In this document: positions 59,490 to 64,000 of the stretch, in pieces
How the letters are laid out: every line of letters begins with the position of its first letter
Numbering within the stretch: position 1 is the first letter of the stretch
DNA from: Megalonaias nervosa
Taxonomy: Eukaryota > Mollusca > Bivalvia > Unionida > Unionidae
DNA length: 64,000 bases
NCBI GenBank assembly: GCA_016617855.1
Contig: JAECUM010012970.1
Location: 20,648 to 84,647 of the forward strand
Direction of reading: 5' to 3'
Program-made: the position numbers and the translations under genes
Notes under the pieces: model-generated
Databases searched by the model: none
Told to the model about the DNA's origin: nothing
What the model saw: only the letters and a program-made list of their open reading frames with translations

Positions 59490-60055
59490 AATTTGACGCG
59501 ACATGACAATGTACACAATTTAGAATCTGACACGACATGACAATCTACACAATTTAGAATCTGACACGACATGACAATCTACACAATTTAGAATCTGACA
59601 TGACATGACAATATACACAATTTAGAATTTTGAGCCGACATGATAATGTACACAATTTAGAATCTGACATGACATGACAATATACACAATTTAGAATCTG
59701 ACACGACATGACAATGTACACAATTTAGAATCTGACATGACATGATAATGTACAAAATTTAGAATCTGACATGACAATATACACAATTTAGAATCTGACA
59801 TGAAAATGTACATAATTTAGAATTTGACATGAAATTACAATGTACGCAATTTAGAATTTTGAGCCGACATGATAATGTACACAATTTAGAATTTGGCATG
59901 ACATGACGGTGTACACAATTTAAAATTTGACATGACATAACAATATACAAAATTATGAATGCGACATGACATGAAAATGTATACAATTTAGAATCTGACA
60001 TGACTTGACAATGTATACAATTCAGAATCTAACATGACACAACAATGTACACACT
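59490..60055. repeat. Minisatellite, about 36 bp unit
   Basis: About 15 copies of 'gacatgacaatgtacacaat' plus 'ttagaatctgacat'. It starts 15 bp from the acceptor of the PUM3 exon, so the polypyrimidine/branch region of that intron overlaps the first unit. Confidence 0.93.
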
Positions 60056-60282
60056 AAAGCTACTAGCAAAAGGTCAACAGTCAATATAGTTAGCTCCACA
60101 GGGTTTTAAATGTGTAGGGGAACCCAAAGAGGCAAAATTTGGCATTCATGGGTCATGATTTCCTGTAAATAATAACATGGAATTTTTAAAATCTTGTGAG
60201 AACTTATCAATAAAAACATCACATGTAAAAATCAATAGCCAAGGGCTATACCTATGTCCAATGTGGAGTATACATGACAGAG

Positions 60283-60380
60283 TATAGAACACTCATCTAG
60301 ATATTTTAAACAATATTCAAAATCAAATTTCATCAGAAGATGCTATATGGTTCTTGAACTATGCTGATTACAAACGACTT
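60283..60380. repeat. Right arm of the perfect 98-bp inverted repeat
   Basis: Reverse complement of 58619-58716 without a mismatch. The DNA to its right carries 'gggccataactct'-type dispersed repeat sequence. Confidence 0.97.
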
Positions 60381-60819
60381 TCCATGAGAAGATATCGGGA
60401 CAAATGTCAAGGGCCATAACTCTATACAAAAAGAAACAGACAAGACAAAACACATCAAAAATATTCAAGTCTAAGAGACAATGTGCACACCAAATGGCAT
60501 TCAAACTATGAGGAACTGTTCCAAGGTTATGCTTATAGCAAGTAGCATTTGAAAAGTTTTCATGTGAAGACAAGAATTTGCATGGCAAGTTGCATATCTG
60601 ACCAAAACTGTGTAGAAATGACTAAACCCATAAAAAGGACTAAAGACGATGAAACAATATTCATATCAAACTGCATCAGAATATGTTGAATGAAGATATA
60701 AAGTTAACTGCTGAGGACCATAACTCTGTTCAAAATGGAGTTGACAAGACAAAATCCATGAAAGGCACATCTAAATTTATGAGACAGCAAATGTTTAAGT
60801 AAATTAATTTTCTCTGAGA

Positions 60820-62930
60820 ATACTTACCCAATCACATTATGCTAGGAATATTAGCCTGCAACCTTGCGAATCCAGCCCTACTAAAAGACGAAAATTGTCT
60901 TGTCCTGGTTATCCTTCTAGGGAAGAATAGCTGGATTCCCCATGTGAATGATAACCCATTCTCCTAATTACATAAGCAACACAGCCTGGGATCACTTTAC
61001 CTGTGATCCTAACATATGGTAAAGAAGATGACTATTGAAATCTTACCTAAAAAATTTCACCAGCAAATCCAGTGAAGCTAACAGGCTGTGCTGACTGATC
61101 TAGTTGGGTCTGGTGGCCATTTGTTCTGCTGCCACCGGACCAACAAGATGTCAGGTTTTTCTTTGTGACATTCACTCTTTGAGATAAAAACTTTAGAAGG
61201 TTGACACTGCATGCCAGTGAACAGCTTCTACTATATCCCCGATTAAAACATTATACTCAAATGCAAGGCATGCAGCTTCTGAGCTGTAATCTTCTTCAGG
61301 TGACTGTGATCTGATGAGACATTAGAGTATACTAAGCATACCACTTCAGCCACAAAGCAAAGGCTTGAGGGGTGATATCCTGTGTCTGGGCTCTCACCTG
61401 AAGGAAGAGGCATTTGCTCGTTCCACGACTTGTCTCTGTGCATTTCAAGTAGTGCTTGAGAGCGCAAACAGGATCTTGCATGGTTGCTGTTCTTGACCTG
61501 ACTATGGAAGACACTGAGCAAGTGACAACTTTTTGGTGACTAATGGACGGTAACCAATTATGGCTACAAAGCCTGGTTGTGTCCAGAGAACAACTGAACC
61601 CTCCAATTTGAACTGAAGAGAGTTTGAGTTGACAGAAAGGGCATGCAATTCACTTACCCTGCATGCAGAAGCTAAAGCTATTAGGACACATGTCTTGTAT
61701 GACAGAAACTGTGGGAACTGTGGCAAGGTGTGGGTTAGAACCCTGAGCTGAAACAAATCACGCCATGTTAAAACCTAGGATTGGTTCCATTTGGAAACAG
61801 AGTGAGGGATTTTGGTCAATTGAGACAAAATGGGCTATAAGATCTGATAGGTCTTTATATGTGCAAAAACATGTCTGCCATGAAGCTGGAATGTGTCCAA
61901 TATCATGGAGCGGTAGCCTTTGATAGAGATTGTACCAATTGTTTTTCCCCAAACAGCCAAAGACAAAAAGTCAGCCTGTTGATGGATGGAGACTCACTGA
62001 GTGAGTATGCTATTGGTATAGCACCAGTCCCTGAAAACAGGCCACTTTCCTGCATAAGCTTTCAGAATGGAGGGCCTTCTTGCTCTTGAGATTTTCTCCA
62101 CAGTCAGAGGTTTGTCTTTCTTGCAAGGCTGTCCTGATAAGTGCCAAGCACGGAGAACAGGACAGTCCGGGCAGGAATGGAACACCAGTGACCGTGTTTG
62201 GTTGAAAAGATTCAAGTTGCCTGGAATCTTCTAGGCAGATCTATCACTAGCTCAAGTAGATCAGTGGCCCAGGAATTGCCCCATCTGATTGGGGCTATCA
62301 GAATCACCTTGCAATTCTGACCCCATAAATGCTGCATTATTTTTTGTAACAGTAGTGCATGAGGGTAGGCAAATGCCCATAATCCTCCCAACTGATTGAC
62401 AATGCATCCATGTCCCAATCTTCTGGGTCTGGGACTCGAGAGACAAACACGGGTAACTTGTGAAGTCACCTCATTGCAAAAGGTCAATCACTGGATGCCC
62501 CCAAAGTGCCAATCCTAGTGAAGACCGATTGATGGAGAGAACATCCCATATGAAGGACTTGACCTCTCCTGGATAGAATGTTGGCCAAGACAGTGAGTCT
62601 GCTGGGAATGTGTCTGATTTGTACATTGAAGTGGAGATTGTTGTACCAATGTAGAAACTGCCAAATCAGAATTTACAGGTTGGGTGATTTGGTGCCTCCC
62701 TGTTTGAGGAGATAGGTCACCACCAGAGTTGTTGGACCAAATGAGGGCTGTTTTTGCTCAAGAGTTGATCTTTTCAGAAGTGAAAGGCATTGATGACAGC
62801 CTTCATTTCTAAGATGCTGATGTGCAGAGGCCATTCTACTGGCTCCCATGTGCTGCTCATGGTAATGAATTCAGTATTCTTGACAAGTGCACACCATTAG
62901 TAACACACAAAGTTACCAACACATCTTTAT
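60820..62930 (-). mobile_element. DIRS-type retrotransposon relic 2 (RNase H and tyrosine recombinase)
   Basis: Minus strand: the end of RNase H with EWPLHISILEMKAVINAFHF (about 62830), a tail with GLWAFAYPHALLLQKIMQHL and VILIAPIRWG and TDLLELVIDLPRR (62430-62220), then a tyrosine recombinase with SRARRPSILKAYAGKWPVFR (about 62100), LSYKTCVLIALASACRVSEL (about 61690; RvSEl holds the first catalytic Arg), ITAQKLHAL and a C-terminus HWHAVSTF, stop, SFYLKE (about 61170) where the catalytic Tyr motif lies. Several stops and frameshifts. It supplies the recombinase half missing from relic 1. Confidence 0.85.
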
Positions 62931-62934
62931 TGTT

Positions 62935-64000
62935 TCCCTTTATGCACATTTGTGCATCAGGGACGCACGCTGAAGAAAATTGATGCACACATTTTGTTGT
63001 TGTGCGTTTTTTTGACGCAAAGGATTTGCAAAATGCAATCAGATTTATTTAATATCCAGTGCTTTGGATGAGGGATGGCATCGCATATACTTCGAGCATA
63101 GGATTAGTCTGGTTCCCTGTTTCGTATGCTCCCTGCGTTGCACTCCACTATAGAGAGTGTACGAAACAGAAAATCAGACTAGCATAGGCAATGTTATGAC
63201 GGAGTAGCTTCCCCATATCTCGCGAGCTCTCACGCGATTTCCATCAAGCTCAGCAAGTTGTCATCCAGATGTTTAACCTCAAAGTTTGTTGCACTAGAAA
63301 GTGATCACCAGATTAAAACGGTGTGTACTAAGAATCATTAGCCACGAAAGTGAAAGAAGCAGAACACAAAAGAGTAACTGTGGATCTAACTTACATGAAA
63401 AATGGAGAAGATAATTCCCTTAACTGGAATACGGCAAGTCCATTGGGATTACCGGTGTGACTTCTGTTCGCGTGATTGCGAAGACTGTAAAAGTGAATAA
63501 TCCTTTCATGACAGGGTTTAAGAATTTTAAAAAATCTGCCTTTGTTCGCCACAAGATATCTGTGGAACACATTATCACCCAAGACATTCTTTCACAATAA
63601 AGAAATCAGTAAACTTGCAGAGACAATTCCATTATATGGATTACAAAGTCAGGGGGTAACTGCAGATTTTGTTGGTCTTTAACTTTGCTGCAACGAAAGA
63701 AAGATCTAAAAGTTCAAGTGTAACTTATTAAAGAGAAGATGAATCATTAGCCTTTTTGATTTTTGGATAAATGTGTTTTAAGATGAAGTACAATGAAACC
63801 GATGATATTTCACATTATATGACAGGCAGTAAATTGATTGTCATTTGGTTAAAAAAGATTTATTTGACTTTTTGTATCGGCTTATATGTAATGTGTTGGT
63901 CTATAATATTGCTACAAAAAGATTATAAGCAGACTTAAAAGTATGACTTAAAACTAAAAGGAAAAAGAACTAATTAAATTATCCTTTGAATGGACAATGC
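62935..64000. other. PUM3 intron up to window edge
   Basis: Slightly richer in CpG between 63060 and 63480 (for example tctcgcgagctctcacgcga). No PUM3 exon found, so the intron upstream of exon 59341-59475 runs past the edge. Confidence 0.4.
63106..63180. repeat. 21-bp imperfect inverted repeat
   Basis: Left arm 63106-63126 (agtctggttccctgtttcgt...) and right arm 63160-63180 pair with three mismatches around a 33-bp spacer. Purpose unknown; perhaps a small MITE. Confidence 0.75.

Noticed and set aside
59759..60001. 80-codon Cys-rich minus-strand frame
   Set aside because: Pure translation of the 36-bp minisatellite; the SCHVA/NSKLC pattern repeats with the DNA unit.
63391..63582. Minus-strand 63-codon frame as an upstream PUM3 exon
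   Set aside because: It does not match the PUM3 segment expected before DRKVIIK and has no fitting donor in phase.

Overview
This is an AT-rich, intron-rich animal genomic segment, not prokaryotic. The two confident genes are split into short exons with GT-AG introns of 0.5 to 12 kb, and the space between exons is filled by SINEs, LINE and DIRS-type retrotransposon relics, hAT DNA transposons, palindromic MITEs, a long foldback element and at least ten minisatellites. The repeat flavour (dispersed 'gggccataactctg' and 'tgaccttgacctttgacct' units, a tRNA-headed SINE whose core looks like the deeply conserved metazoan SINE core domains, DIRS relics) suggests a lophotrochozoan, most likely a bivalve mollusc. 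That placement is inference; the gene calls do not depend on it.

Layout. 1-5.9 kb: 3' flank of BTBD19 with two minisatellites. 6.2-20.2 kb: a complete seven-exon BTBD19 orthologue on the minus strand (288 aa, BTB plus BACK-like region plus a conserved C-terminal tail), its introns carrying four copies of a palindromic MITE, a SINE, three minisatellites and a TIR element. 20.2-21.2 kb: short intergenic region; at 21.19 kb a possible divergent first coding exon on the plus strand lies just downstream of an RFX-type X-box, which would suit a small ciliary gene, but the rest of that gene is not secure. 21.36-23.17 kb: decayed CR1/L2/Jockey-like LINE. 24-33.9 kb: repeats only, including two SINE copies with clear target-site duplications and a hAT-family relic.

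34.26 kb to beyond the right edge: the 3' six exons (269 aa) of PUM3 (Puf-A / KIAA0020 / Penguin), minus strand, with its 5' half outside the window. Its last intron (about 11.7 kb) holds a DIRS relic broken by a SINE and joined to a 49-bp minisatellite, then a hAT relic split by a second hAT-like element with an 8-bp target-site duplication. Upstream introns hold a 1.6-kb foldback element with arms of about 0.5 kb, two MITEs, a SINE pair, a second DIRS relic with a tyrosine recombinase, and a perfect 98-bp inverted repeat that brackets one PUM3 exon.

BTBD19 and PUM3 are unrelated in function and share only orientation. PUM3 is a nuclear/nucleolar RNA-binding ribosome-biogenesis factor; BTBD19 is a poorly characterised BTB protein. 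I see no new multi-gene system. The most notable structures are the perfect inverted repeat around the PUM3 exon, the transposon nest with a recognisable empty site, the foldback element, and the X-box with a start codon opposite BTBD19.
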